Under the pieces are notes generated by a model, which was not told the origin of the DNA, did no database searches, and saw only the letters and a list, made by a program, of their open reading frames with translations. Of a stretch of 64,000 bases of DNA, positions 23,190 through 34,745 are shown in pieces. Made by a program: the position numbers and the translations under genes. The stretch's first letter is position 1, and the number at the start of each line of letters is the position of its first letter. This stretch comes from Saturnia japonica (taxonomy: Eukaryota; Arthropoda; Insecta; Lepidoptera; Saturniidae): the NCBI GenBank assembly GCA_033032175.1, contig CM065326.1, positions 12,790,001 to 12,854,000 on the forward strand. Reading direction: 5' to 3'.

Positions 23190-23515
23190 TGAAACAATGA
23201 CGGTTCAGTTGGTGGTAATGTGTACGGATATCGCATCGCGTCGATCGACCTGAGTTCGAATCCTTGCAATGAGTTTGAGCTTTCAGTAAAGAAAACATCG
23301 TGATGAAACCATAGCATGGTGGTAGAGCTTTTTCTAATACCCGCCTGGCTAGCTACCACCCACAATTTGAAAATCTGTCTCCAAGCACCTATAGGTGTTT
23401 TCCGGCAGCTGCACTTGACAACCAGTCTTCGACTAGGCTTAGTTATTATTTTTGCCCACATCGTCACTTGACAACAGGTGAAACCGTGAGACTGTGACTA
23501 AACGCCAAAACATAT
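23190..23515 (+). mobile_element. SINE-like repeat (family S2), fullest copy
   Basis: The head contains a box-B-like GAGTTCGAATCC (23252-23263) preceded by 'ggttcagttggtggtaa', consistent with a decayed tRNA. The body then gives 'tggctagctaccaccc', 'acctataggtgttttccggcag', 'gcacttgac' and ends in 'gtcacttgacaacaggtga'. The short frames crossing it are not genes. Confidence 0.6.
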
Positions 23516-23584
23516 AATAAAATAAATACAATAATGCCTATTTATACCTGTAAATTACATAAAACAATAAAACAATTACACATA

Positions 23585-23924
23585 CTAGCGATCGTCCTAA
23601 GGTCGAAATTCGACCAGCGACTTTTTGATCATAGACTATTTTCTGTTTGACATTTACAGTATTCATGAACCTAAACAATGAGTATTATATACATCACTTG
23701 CTGTCACTTTTCGTTGAGTGACAATGTCAATATTTTGGGGGGTCTAAGTTTAATGGCACTTGACTGGTTGGGATTCGCAGTATTAATATATTTAATTAAG
23801 TATATTAGTAACAGATATTATAGATAAATTTTAGCTTTCTACACTCCTTCTCCATATAAACTTTAACCATGCCAAATTTTACAGTCTTCACGTATTACGT
23901 ATTACTTTCACGTATTAATATAAT
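23585..23924 (-). mobile_element. Helitron-like element, family H1, copy 4
   Basis: Begins A|CTAGCGATCGTCC with the hairpin 'ggtcgaaattcgacc' just inside, and ends near CACGTATTAATATA. The last 50 bases are rearranged by a short internal duplication of 'cacgtatta'. Confidence 0.75.
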
Positions 23925-23947
23925 ACCTACATGCAGTGTAGTTCATT

Positions 23948-24207
23948 TTAAGCTAAATTATAAGAAGTGGTATAATTAAGATACGAGGGCCCCTCTTAAA
24001 GACCTCCTCCAAAGAATGCCAAGCGTTACATTTTTTAGCAATATCCGCCCAGCTCTTGCCTACGATAGCCTCTAAATCGTTCTTCCATCGTGTCTTTGGC
24101 CTACCTCTGCATTTGTAACCCTGAAACCCGCTCCATAGTGCTGCGATCTTTGCCCATCTGTCGTCGGTATTACGAACCACGTGACCTGCCTACCTCCATT
24201 TTAAACT
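23948..24207 (-). pseudogene. C-terminal remnant of an RTE-like LINE ORF
   Basis: Minus-strand translation gives AGHVVRNTDDRW then KCRGRPKTRWKNDLEAIVG, SWADIAKKCNAWHSLEEVF. This is the recognisable tail block of RTE-like endonuclease-reverse transcriptases, with its conserved GRPKTRW segment. A TAG replaces the Trp just before AGHV. It is a 5'-truncated copy of a family distinct from the 46-kb element, with no catalytic domain. Confidence 0.7.
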
Positions 24208-24420
24208 ACGAGCGAAAGATAATGCATATATTACTTTTGTTTGTTTCCTTATTTTATTATAACTATTTTATTTTTCAGTTTGATCTTTAGTGAGCTTTGT
24301 TCTAGTGCTCTTTGGCATGATATTGGCAATGATTGGCATTATGTAAAGAATATAATAAAAAATTTAATTAAAAGTCAAGTTAATCTTAAAACTTGAAATA
24401 TGTCATTCGCATTTTTGAGC

Positions 24421-24530
24421 CCCTTGTCTATTTTTTTTTTTTTAACTTACTACACTGTTAGCCTTAGGGGCCCTATCCTAAAACAGCCGCTGCGGCTTTT
24501 ACAGCTTCACCGGACTTGGGCCCTTGTCTA
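24421..24530 (-). mobile_element. Minimal 5'-truncated Jockey copy with 10-bp TSD
   Basis: A perfect duplication CCCTTGTCTA (24421-24430 and 24521-24530) encloses only about 90 bases: a T run (poly(A) on the element strand) and the last ~75 bases of the Jockey 3' UTR ('actgttagccttaggggccct', 'gccgctgcggcttttacag'). It matches the 3' end of the full-length Jockey at 50 kb except for a ~10-bp insertion. Confidence 0.85.
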
Positions 24531-25183
24531 GATCGACTGCTCCATTTGTACTAACCAAAGACCAACGCTGAAAGTGTAGCTGATTATGGGCCGGTAGCGC
24601 AGTGGAAGTTATTTGTAGTAATAAATAAAACCAGCATATAAAAGTAAAGAACAGAAAAGAACATATATATATATGGTAGCAAAGATCTTTACACAACAAA
24701 AGAGAACTGTGTGACACATACCAAATTTAAAATATGGAAGGTACAAATTTATTATAAAAGAGTATCTACTCAACAGAAAGTACATAAGGTTGGCAACACT
24801 GTCCTATGCAAACCACTCTGTGCACTATGAGAAATCAATAATCACGTAGATAAAGGTAGAAATTTATAACACAATAGATTCCCATTGCAGTACGAACAAA
24901 CGTTGGCCGTATGCCAGCTCGTTTGAATTTTTAACGCCCGCCAACGGGCACAAGTTTTTGATGACACAAAAAGGCATATTCCCAATTTATGCAGTTTTTT
25001 TTATAGAAAAAATAATTAATATTATTTCTCCTATTTCTCTATTTTTCGTAACTTCTTCTATATCTTTTAACATTACAAAAAGTATTCTATGCCCATGATA
25101 CTGAATTTAAAAACCAAGTTTCTTTATTATCTATCAAGCCGTTTGAATGTAATTGACGGACAAAAATCACAAATATATCTTCA
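24531..25183. other. Unrecognised non-coding DNA
   Basis: No supported gene or repeat end. Confidence 0.35.
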
Positions 25184-25827
25184 CTAGCTGTGCCCCGCGG
25201 TTTCACCCGTATTAATTTTACCCGACAAAAACCGCGCCGCCAACGCACCCATGTAGTCTATCATAATTGTTCTTCCCGCAAATACAAATTATTTAAAAAT
25301 ATTATTATTTTCTAAACTATGTGTCCAAATAGCACTCTAAAGAGCAAAATTTAAGTTCATAAAATTGTCTTTATGTTGAAGTAACTTTTATTTGTAAGAA
25401 TTAATATGCCGTGTCTAAAAATAATACTTATAAATCACTTTTTAATCGTAAACAAATCTTTGTCACAATTTACGTTATTGTGGCTTATGTCTATGAGATA
25501 GGAATACGCTATCACTGACTTTTTTTAGATGTACTAAGGAACAATATTATTGTGGAACATGGCATTTCCGTATCATTAACTATTACGCCAGCGCACGCGG
25601 TTAAAGTAGTTCGGGAGAGCCTCGACTTCCGACTTACGTAACATAAATTAATATTCAAGGCTATCTGAAAGTTGTAGCCTAATCTTAAATAGCCTATACG
25701 ATTCCTCGAGAGTCTAGCTATCACATACAAAAAGAATTTTTCCAATCCGACTGGTAGTTCTAGAGATTAGCGTGTTTAAACAAACAAACTAACAAAAAAC
25801 TTTTCCGCTTTATTATAGTTGTATAGA
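25184..25827 (-). mobile_element. Complete Helitron-like element, family H3
   Basis: Starts A|CTAGCTGTGCCCCGCGG and ends TATAGTTGTATAGA|T, giving TC...CTAG ends with A/T flanks on the element strand. Text near the 5' end ('gactggtagttctagagattagcg', 'aaacaaacaaactaac') is the classic lepidopteran repeat wording. Partial relatives lie at 12.16-12.53 and 45.61-45.87 kb. No ORF is supported. Confidence 0.75.
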
Positions 25828-26680
25828 TTCCATTCAGGTTGAGTTAATTTTTAAAATGCCTTTTAACGCGGTAACGGCTTTTAATAGCTAGCCGGATCTT
25901 ATGCTTCGAAACACGTAAAGCTTTAAAACGTCATTTCCACGTGAAAAATGACAGCTGACGTCAAAAATAAGTGTTACGGTCAGCAGAAAAATTATAGTAT
26001 AAAATATGTTTTTGTTTTAATTATAATTGATAATACTCGTCGTTAATTGTACTTTCTACCAGTATGAAAATTACGTGAAAGTTTTTACCATAATAATAAA
26101 CTATGACGTATTATCTACACAGGCGAGAGTTTCGAAACTACAAAACAAAATTAAAGAGATTTAAAAAAGGATTCTATATGTAAACAGTTCAATTGGGAGA
26201 TATATAGCGTTACTAGTAATTTCATAATAATATTTAATCGGTGCAAACACTTTTAATCTCTTTCTCACACTCATTCACAGAGTGAGAGATATATTTACTT
26301 TACTACTACTATTATTTGTACAAAAAAAAACTATCTCATTTCACTCTCAAATATTTATCATTTTTGTCGACCGTATGCTGATTTATTCATGAGATATTAA
26401 CACAGTATAATTAAAAGTGTCAGTTTAACTTGATACAATTATAGTCATCGGGATCAGGACTTAATTAAAACTGTCAGTCTTGCTTGATGTCATTTTCGCT
26501 GATAATTATCGAGATATCATCGGAACGCTGTTTTTTATTTGTATCGATGCAACTGTTATACAATCTGAACAGAATGGTGACCACCGAGAGATAAATAAGA
26601 AATAAAATTTCACCATCACGCCGATTTGCAGATACCATGGTGGATGACCCAGGATAAGTATAATATCTACACTGATATTA
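25828..26680. other. Unrecognised non-coding DNA
   Basis: AT-rich with no supported gene. Confidence 0.35.
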
Positions 26681-26931
26681 GCTAACCCGCGCAACTTCGT
26701 CTGCATGATGTAAGAGAGAGAGAGAGAAAGGGTTAGAGATAGAGGGTCGTAGGCACTGTATTATTAGGTGCCACCCGCCTCATACATTATTCTGCTTATT
26801 AAAAATGCGCTCGCGTTTCTTGATCATTATTTTGCTGCCGAGTTATTTTCTCCTAAGATATTCATTTAAATCAATTACGGTAAAAGGCAATTTTACAAAC
26901 AAACTCTTCAGCTTTATAATATTAGTATAGA
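26681..26931 (-). mobile_element. Short Helitron-like element
   Basis: Ends with 'caaactcttcagctttataatattagtataga|t', the reverse of the well-known TCTATACTAATATTATAAAGCTGAAGAG start. The other end 'gctaacccgcgcaacttcg' is a decayed CTAG terminus. A (GA)n microsatellite lies inside at about 26711-26728. Confidence 0.6.
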
Positions 26932-27460
26932 TATGCACTTTAATTAGTACATCTACTCGAGCGCTATGCATGCTTGTAATGAATAAACTATACCTACAGG
27001 ATGGATATTTGAGATGAGGCAGTAAGGGTAATTACTTATCCGTTGTAACTACACGAAAACTTTCTGAGAAGACTGTCTTAACCTTTTGAGACATTTTGAC
27101 TAGCATTTACATTTTTTTATGTGTACAGTCAGCAACAAAATTGCCAATTTACACAAAAACTTTTTTTTATGCCAATCGTTCCTGTTTACTCTATGGGGCC
27201 AACTGAGATTCGAGTAATAAAAATTTCAAAAATCGCAAAAAAAAAACTTTTCCGTGCATTTCATAGGAAATTATCGTAGCTTCGATAACCTACCCTTACT
27301 GTCCCATTTCAAAAATCCACCTGTACCTATAAACAGGGTTTTTTCACTGAATACTATATTGGTTTTTATTTGTTGAGAGTGTGTAAAATGTATCTAAATT
27401 ATTCTGTAAGACATTATTACACTTAGCGTAGTCCATAAGTCCCATTTATTTATTGTAATA
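26932..27460. other. Unrecognised non-coding DNA
   Basis: No gene or repeat boundary seen. Confidence 0.3.
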
Positions 27461-27653
27461 CTAGCTATGGCCACGGTTTCGCTCGTCTAGACGACCGAAG
27501 TCCGCGATAACGCTTACAAAAATCATAGTTTTTTAAAACTTGAATAACTTTTTATTTAATGAAGATATCATTAATATTTTTTTTAAGAAAATATAATTTT
27601 TGTCCTGATCCGCGCACAACGGCAAACCTGTATAATTTATTTATTTATATAGA
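27461..27653 (-). mobile_element. Short Helitron-like element
   Basis: Starts A|CTAGCTATGGCCACGGTTTCGC and ends ATTTATATAGA|T, so both TC and CTAG termini and the A/T flanks are present in 193 bp. Confidence 0.6.
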
Positions 27654-28395
27654 TATTAGTGTCAGCAATTGTAGACGAAACTTTATAAACAAATAAATAG
27701 ATATCTGAATGACTGTTTGGAACACTACCTATAAATTTCTTATTTATGGAATAGTGAATGGAATGGAAGTAGAAACCTGTTCCACCTGTTCTCGTTCCAG
27801 AAAAATTAGACTTCCAAGAACCTGTTACAAAATAACAACATTTTAGATGATGCTATATCTTATAATACTACTTTAAGAGTAAAGAGCTTGTTCCACGTCA
27901 TATTTGTTTGTGACTCTTTCTAACAAAGTAAATATCATTACGCTTGAATAGAGAAGAGCATGTTCTAAATTGAAACAGTTTACTTTTGTTACAGTTACAA
28001 ACTGTTACTTGCAAATATCTGTTTTTAAATATTAATAACATAAACATAATTAAAACGTAAGTAGATGATTAATTAATTAATTGATTATAGAGTGCACTGC
28101 ATACATTAATGAGGTTGCTAAGTTCTTGTGTATTACATTTTTTTTTTCCAAAAGAGCTGTGTACTTATGTTTTTTAAACGTTTGATGGGATATACTGACG
28201 CTTAACGGTGATTGAACAACTCTTCAGAATACACACAATGATATAGACGGTAGAACACGATAGACAAGTTAGATCTAGCTACCGGGAAGCTCACAGTCCG
28301 GCATAAAAAGGATAGAAGCGATCGATTGATAATTAAATTAATGATCCGATAAAGTGCCATCACATTGTTTATTCAATTTCAATAGTTTCATCATC
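27654..28395. other. Unrecognised non-coding DNA
   Basis: AT-rich with no supported gene. Confidence 0.35.
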
Positions 28396-28747
28396 ATTAT
28401 ATTAATACGTGAAGCAAAATCTTTCCAGCCCTTTTTAACCGTATTGCGTGTTCGGAAGACTGTGAATTTTGGCATGGTTAAAGTTTATATGGAGGAGTGC
28501 AGAAAGCTAAAATTTATCTATAATATCTGTTACTGATATATTTAATAAATAAATTTATACTGCGAATCCTAAACTGACAAGTGCCATTGAACTTAAACCC
28601 CCCAAAATATTGACATTGTCACTCAGTGAAAAGTGACAACAAGTGATATAATATTCATTGTTTAAGTTTATACTGCAAATGTCAAAGAGAAAATAGTCTA
28701 TGATTAAAGAGTCGCTGGTCAAATTTCGATCATTGGGCGACCGCTAG
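28396..28747 (+). mobile_element. Helitron-like element, family H1, copy 5
   Basis: Starts near ATATTAATACGTGAAGC and ends GGGCGACCGCTAG|T. The subterminal stem is degraded ('ggtcaaatttcgatc'). Confidence 0.75.
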
Positions 28748-29227
28748 TTTAAAAATATCCGAGAATTGTTACAACACCCGGTAGTAATGAAGTTCCTTTC
28801 GCTGTACATTATGTGATTACCAGACTTGTATTTGTCTTGATTTCTTTATTTTATTTTGTGGTTTTTTTTTGTGTGAATCTGTTATTATTTAATTCTATAT
28901 TTTACTATCAAGTTAAGTGAACGTAAAAAATACAAAACCAAGTATGTGGATAATAAAAAACAGCAGACAAACAAAAAGTTAGATAAAACGAGCGATAAAT
29001 TTCATATTTAATTCTTCGATAAAACAGGAAAACATAGCTTGGATACGTGCCAAAGGATCTCGTACTGATGTCGAATCTCTTTACGTCAGGGGGCCTTAAA
29101 AAAACTCCTATGTACATCTACTGAAAATCATAATAAAATATTAAGGTACCGTAAAAAATTGCGCGTGTACCACCGTATACGAAACTTCTTGAAAAGGAAG
29201 ATGAGGGTATTCTAAACTGTGTAACTG

Positions 29228-29411
29228 AACTAATATTATAAATGCGAAAGTAAGTTTGTTTGTTTCTCAATCATGCAAATATGGCTAAATGTATTTGGAT
29301 GAAATTTAGTTCCCAGATAGCTAGTAACCCAGATCAAGACATAGAAAACTTTTCATCTCAGTAACGACCCAATTCTGAAGTCTACGCGGATGAAGATCTG
29401 AGTACAGCTAG
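29228..29411 (+). mobile_element. Short Helitron-like element
   Basis: Opens with CTAATATTATAAATGCGAAAG, the most common lepidopteran start of this class, and ends GAGTACAGCTAG|T within 184 bp. Confidence 0.65.
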
Positions 29412-29895
29412 TTAGATATACAATGTATAGCTGTCTTTCTCCTTTTCACTGTATTATGTATTTCTTCTCTGTCTTGTAACGAAATCTGTCTAAAGGTGAC
29501 GCGTCCTTGAAATTTCACTCCCAATTCTCGTCATATCGTTGAATCGCCGCCTAAGAATTTTCACTTAAAGATGTTGTTAAACCCAATCGAGTTTCTTCCC
29601 GACTCTGCTCGATGACTAGGATGTTTTCCGGACCACTAATAGTGTATTTCATTCATGCCTTCTTAGGGCCTAAATTGAAAAAAATATTTCGAATTTTTAA
29701 TTTAAAATTTACATAAGTACAGATGACGGCTCGAAACTCAGGAATAACAAATTTTGTCTGAATTTTGATTCATATCACTGCATGTTTCATCCGCGTACTT
29801 TTCATAGAACTAAGTTATTAACTGCAAGCGAAATTAAAGACATTCGTTAGATATGTAGGAGTTAGCAATATTTAGCATTATTTCATTTCTAAACA
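29412..29895. other. Unrecognised non-coding DNA
   Basis: No supported gene. Confidence 0.35.
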
Positions 29896-30316
29896 TTAGA
29901 GGTGGGCGATTATGAATGATTTACATAATCGAAATATTCTATTATAAATGATTTACATAACAGAGATATTTCAATCATGAGTGATAATTTATAATCGAAT
30001 TACGAATATTAATGATCTTTTATAATGGGGTCTTTGATGTATTATTACCCAGAGGTGGGCGAGAGCGGGAAGCTAAAAAGAAAAGTTCGCGCAGTTGTAA
30101 ACAAAGTTGCTTACAAGAACACATCCAACAAAAAAAGGTTGTTCGATCGTAATAATCACTAATTTTATCCAATTAGCAAACTAGCATTAGCAATTACAAA
30201 TGATACTGCGATTATGAATGATCATTCATCATCGAATAATATTAGCAATTTATATCGAGATATCTTATAATCGAATGATTACATTAGTATATCTCATAAT
30301 CGCCGACCGCTACTGA
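29896..30316. mobile_element. MITE with imperfect terminal inverted repeats
   Basis: The left end GAGGTGGGCGATTATGA and the right end TCATAATCGCCGACCGC are inverted at 15 of 17 positions. The interior is rich in 'gattataatcga'-type text. A second copy of the end motif (CAGAGGTGGGCGA) sits at about 30051, suggesting an internal duplication or nested copy. The (C/T)AG..GG.CGGCGA style resembles hAT ends, but I see no matching 8-bp TSD. Confidence 0.5.
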
Positions 30317-30605
30317 AAATGCTCATTCGCACAAATAAGTAGATCGGAACAATCCTGGTAAGAGTTATTTCTTTCAAAATTTTCTATCAGGTGCTCTTTC
30401 TTATATACAAATTGAAATACCTACAGTAAATAGTATTACTTCAGATGTCGTTGTATGAATGAACGCCGCCGCTAGACAAAGTTTACAAATTTGACAAATT
30501 TTGCAGAATAATTTTGACATGTATATAAATAATATAAATAGTAATAAGTTATTTAATAAACATTTGACATTATGAATATAGAGAAAATAGGAGATAAATT
30601 AGCAA
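30317..30605. other. Unrecognised non-coding DNA
   Basis: No gene or repeat end seen. Confidence 0.3.
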
Positions 30606-30965
30606 TATATATATTAATACGTGAAGCAAAAACTTTCGATACCTTTTTAAGCGTATTACGTGCACGGAAGACTTCGAGATTTGGCATGGTTAAAGTTTAT
30701 ACGGAGAAGGAGTGCTGAAAGCTAAAATTTGTCTATTATATCAGTTACTAATATATTGAATTAAATAAATTAATACTGCGAATCCTAATCCGACCAGTGC
30801 CATTGAACTTAGATCCCCCAAAATATTGACATTGTCACTCAACGAAAAGTGACAGCAAGTGATGTAGATAATACTCATTGTTTATAAATACTGTAAATGT
30901 CAAACGGAAAATAGTCTATGATGAAAAAGTCGCCGGTCGAACTTCGACCTTAGGGCGAACGCTAG
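30606..30965 (+). mobile_element. Helitron-like element, family H1, copy 6 (complete)
   Basis: Starts ATATATATTAATACGTGAAGC and ends with hairpin GGTCGAACTTCGACC, 9 spacer bases and CGCTAG|T. It carries the longest, least decayed version of the family. Confidence 0.8.
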
Positions 30966-31596
30966 TATAAATAAATGTATAACAATGACGCATTCGAATT
31001 TCATGTATAAATAATTAGTAAGCTAGATAAATAAAAATGTATAAATATTACTTTGAAAAACAAATGTAATAATTTGCCATACCCATATCAGGGTCCATAT
31101 TTTCGGATAATTTACCATATAAGTACAAATGTACATAAATGATGCAAATAAATAAAGTATTTCTTTCATACTTTTCGGGAATTCCCGGGGTCAAATCAGA
31201 AAGCTCTATGAATCATGGATTTTATACATCACGTATACAAAATTTTATCAAAATCGGTTGAGAATTAATACAAATTATTTTTTACTACTATTTTATTTAA
31301 TATTCTAGAAGTATTGTTAACAATTCTTCAATCACCCAAATAATTATTTCCTGGAAATTATTTTTTCACAACTTTTTAAAGATATTATTAAAAACTCGTA
31401 TAGCCTATCAATTAACCAATAACATAATCTCCCGTGTAGAAATTTATAAGAATTGGTCAAGCGGTTTTTTGGTTAAATCGGGACATACAAATAAACAGAC
31501 AGAATTTTTTTAATGGCATTTTCGTGAAGAGTGTCTTTCACATAGTACTATCGGGAAATTTGGAAAAAAATTAAGAAGTATTTAGATTTATTAGTA
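30966..31596. other. Non-coding DNA with decayed dispersed repeat
   Basis: 31190-31590 has text seen at 8.24-8.68 and 45.16-45.35 kb ('cctatcaatta', 'cccgtgtag', 'ggttaaatcgggacatac', 'ggcattttcgtgaa'), so it is a fragment of a shared repeat. No gene. Confidence 0.4.
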
Positions 31597-32115
31597 ACTG
31601 GCTGTGCCCGTGGCTTCGCTCACGTTGGACTACAGAATGCTCGCGCGAATCTTGCTCGCCCGCTCCCGGCTATTTTAAGGACAAAAATGCTTATTGTGGG
31701 TGTTCCTTAGAATATAGACGTATACTCTCAGTGACTTTTTTTGTAGGATTTTGAAATGTTTACAATTATTTAGTACATTAATTTACTGTATCTCATATGG
31801 TTTACTCAGCGTAAGCCATTTAAGCGCTCGAATTGATTCACTATGATGACCAGTGTTTTTTATTTGCGCGTAACCCTAATTATTTTTCTAACATAAAAGT
31901 TGCCTAAGTTATTTCCATAAATTCAGCTATGTACCAGTGAAAGTCACGTCAAAATCGGTCCAACCGTTTCGGAGATTACCCGGAACAAACAGACAGACAA
32001 AAATTTTAAAAATAGATTTTTTGTTATGCGTATCGTATATACTTTCATAGGCGTTTAGTAAAAACCTTTTATTTTGACATTACAAACAGACACTTCAATT
32101 TTATTAATTGTATAG
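31597..32115 (-). mobile_element. Helitron-like element, family H2, essentially complete
   Basis: The plus strand begins ACTGGCTGTGCCCGTGGCTTCGC (CTAG mutated to CTGG) and ends CTTCAATTTTATTAATTGTATAGA. The order of internal motifs defines the family: 'cagtgacttttttgtagg', 'gcgtaaccctaatt', 'aaaatcggtccaaccgtttcgg', 'caaacagacagacaaaa', 'ttttgacattacaaacagac'. Confidence 0.65.
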
Positions 32116-32466
32116 AAAATGATAAATCATATTACATTTCATATGAAAAACAACAGTGATTTGTGAATTGTTAAATATATACACAGCGCCTACTGTTCGC
32201 CATTCGGTCGCAGCAACTTGTACTAACATAATTTCAATTTAAAAAACGTGTTCTCTAGACTCTACACGAACCATTTATCAGAATTTCATCCGTCAGATGG
32301 CTCGTAGTATTTTAAGCGGATTCACGGGTTGACGAGTTCGTCAAAAAATAAATTCCGGATTTTATTCTGACTGACGAGCGACGATTTTGACATTTGACTG
32401 AGTGGTAAAGATAAAATTGCAAGTTCAATATGGTTTTTATTAATATTCTTCATGGGTTTTAACGTT
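32116..32466. other. Unrecognised non-coding DNA
   Basis: No gene or repeat end seen. Confidence 0.3.
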
Positions 32467-32872
32467 AATCTCACCTGATGTTAAGTGACGATGTAGCTCA
32501 AGATAGTACATAACACATTAAGCCTAGTGGAAGACTGGCTATTATTTATTATTATTATTTTTATTTATTTATTTATTTGTAAAGTAATAATCTTATTTCT
32601 AAAAAATAGTCCCACAAAACCGTGTGATCGGTTTCGGTTTGAAGTACAGCTGCCGTAACACACCTATAGATTCTTGGCGACAGATTTTCAAGTTGTGGGT
32701 GGTAGCTAGCCAGGCGGGCATTAGAAAAAACCCTACCACCATGCTATGGTTTCATCACGTGTATTTTCCTTCACTGAAGCCTCAGACTCATTGTAAGGAT
32801 TCGAACTCACGTCAATTGACACGGTGCTGCGGTATCTATACGCGCTACCACTAAGCCTCATTGATTCATTTG
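32467..32872 (-). mobile_element. SINE-like repeat (family S2), reverse orientation
   Basis: Begins 'ctcacctgatgttaagtgacg', then a T/A-rich insertion at about 32535-32600, then 'gtgggtggtagctagccagg' and a reversed box B 'aggattcgaactc' near 32800. The 76-codon open frame across it is a by-product. Confidence 0.55.
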
Positions 32873-33020
32873 CTACAACTTAATTCACTTCGACTAATAG
32901 ACTTTTTTAACGTAGCTCTTAAATTATTAATTATTGTACGATTAGACAAAAAAATACCATTTTTTAAGGCATAGAAAACGGCTAATTTTATTTTAAAAGC
33001 TTACTTTTCGTAAACAGGCG

Positions 33021-33226
33021 AAAACGCTGTCAGCCATGTTAGTCTTTAATAAATATATTATCTCTGCTGTGACGTCATACGGGTCGAAAACAAACATTTG
33101 ACATTTAGCAAACGTTCATCGTTGTAAAAATCTTGATAATGTTTATGTCATCAATGTCATAATAAATGTCAATGTCCCGAACCTCCTTAGAGTCCTATGA
33201 CGTCACAACATGGCCGACAGCGTTTT
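33021..33226. mobile_element. MITE with 20-bp terminal inverted repeats
   Basis: AAAACGCTGTCAGCCATGTT and AACATGGCCGACAGCGTTTT match as inverted copies at 19 of 20 positions. Further in, GTGACGTCAT and ATGACGTCAC are also inverted. The ~206-bp length, lack of ORF and long TIRs fit a non-autonomous DNA transposon; I cannot name the superfamily because no clear TSD is visible. Confidence 0.65.
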
Positions 33227-34110
33227 TAGAGTTGTAAATAGAAATAAAACCAATTTTAAATTGTAAATACGTAACCATCTTACACTTTTCATATCAAAAA
33301 TGGATAAATATTGGTTTCTTAAGTCAAATGCTCCACAAAAAAATTATTTATTGCGCCAAATTTGATATGAGTGAAGTGAATCGCAAATAAGAAACCAAGA
33401 TGATACACTACATAGAACAAAGTGGTGTGAGTGTAGAAGAGAGAGAAGCTTTCAGACGCGACGCTACCCGAATGGCACGTAGCGACGTCCCATCAGAACG
33501 CTTTTCTTCCTGTCTAAACGCGCGCTTAGATGTTTCACATCAAATAATTACCAAAAAAGGTGACAGCTTACACACACTCAACGCCAGATCTCGTCAACGT
33601 TTGGTCCGAACTTTTTAACCGTAAATCTGCGTGAATAACCCGGTAGATGGTAATGGATGGCCGAAATCGCGCCGTCTGCGTCATGCTGGGTATAAAATAC
33701 TGATGCGGATAACAGCGGCATTGTTTTATACAATTTCGTTGGAAGAGTTTTTTTTACGGCCCCGTTTGTATCTGGCTTTTCAAAGTGTTTTGTTTTTGCT
33801 AGAAAAGCGGTATTGTCGTAAAGTTAAAGTAACTATAAGATATATCGTTTCAGATTAAGACGCGGTTAAAATTAGAGAAAATAATTATAGATTATAGTAT
33901 AATGATCTTTAAAACTAAAATAATTAGAGAAATATGGATAAGTAAAGTAGATAATAATATATTTAACAATAAATTAAGTTTTATTATCAACTGTGTCACA
34001 GACATCAACAATGCTCATAGTAAATGGTATTAAAAAAACTTGTGTGTTTGTGTGCAAAAGTGGTTGCTTCTAATTAAAGATTTAGTATTAGTATTAGATT
34101 TAGTATTAAC
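33227..34110. other. Non-coding or unrecognised DNA with one odd open frame
   Basis: A plus-strand frame of 72 codons (33400-33618) includes EQSGVSVEEREAFRRDATRM and ARSDVPSERFSSC, less AT-biased than its surroundings. It resembles no family I can name. Text near 33535 ('tagatgtttcacatca') recurs near 60.07 kb, so the frame may lie partly in a repeat. Confidence 0.3.
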
Positions 34111-34119
34111 ATCGTGATT

Positions 34120-34330
34120 AAGCTAAATCATTGTGGTAGGGCTTTTTCTAATGCCCGTTTGGCAAGCTACCATCCTCAACTTGAAAATTTGTCGCCAAGC
34201 ACATAGGTGTGTTCCGGCAGCTGCACTTGAGAGCCAGTTTTCTCATCATTAGGCTTAGCGTGCTAACATCTTGGGCGACAACGTCACTTAAGATCAGGTG
34301 AGAATCACCATGACACTCCACAACGTAATG
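34120..34330 (+). mobile_element. SINE-like repeat (family S2), body only
   Basis: 'tttggcaagctaccatcc', 'cataggtgtgttccggcag' and 'gcacttgagagccag' are followed by the terminal 'gtcacttaagatcaggtga'. The tRNA-like head is missing. Confidence 0.55.
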
Positions 34331-34434
34331 ACAATAATTTCAAACGCATAGAAATTTAAAATTTCATATTTTCCCACATACGCTGGTACAACCAAAATAT
34401 TTCTGAAGCGTTAGTTTACCCCATGATGATTAAT

Positions 34435-34745
34435 TTTACCATCTGTGGATACTCTTCATCATCATCTTCTTACCCCTTATGTTTTCATGTTTTTCTTCCA
34501 CTCCACTCTATCAAATATCATCTCAGTATTCACACCTTTTATACGCATATCATTCTTCACACAATCCACCCATACCTTCTTCGGTCTTCCTCTACTCCTG
34601 TATCCATCCACCTTCATACTTAACATTCTGTTAGTTATATGACTTTCATCCCTCCTCATGACTTGCCCATATCATGCTAGCTTATAACCCTTCAAGTTCT
34701 CTATGACTGGTACTATTTTAAGACTTCCAAACTTTTTATTTTATC
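34435..34745 (-). pseudogene. C-terminal remnant of a LINE ORF (RTE-like)
   Basis: Minus-strand translation gives YGQVMRRDESHITNRMLSM and YRSRGRPKKVWVDCVKNDM, then FDRVEWKKNM. This is the 'RGRPKK.W.DC.K.DM' tail common to many insect LINE polyproteins. The 3' side runs into a GATGATGA repeat, the expected tail. No RT or endonuclease motif is present, so it is a short 5'-truncated insertion. Confidence 0.65.

Noticed and set aside
23017..23467. Two overlapping minus-strand frames (93 and 98 codons)
   Set aside because: They read through the S2 SINE-like repeat and end in unrelated DNA.
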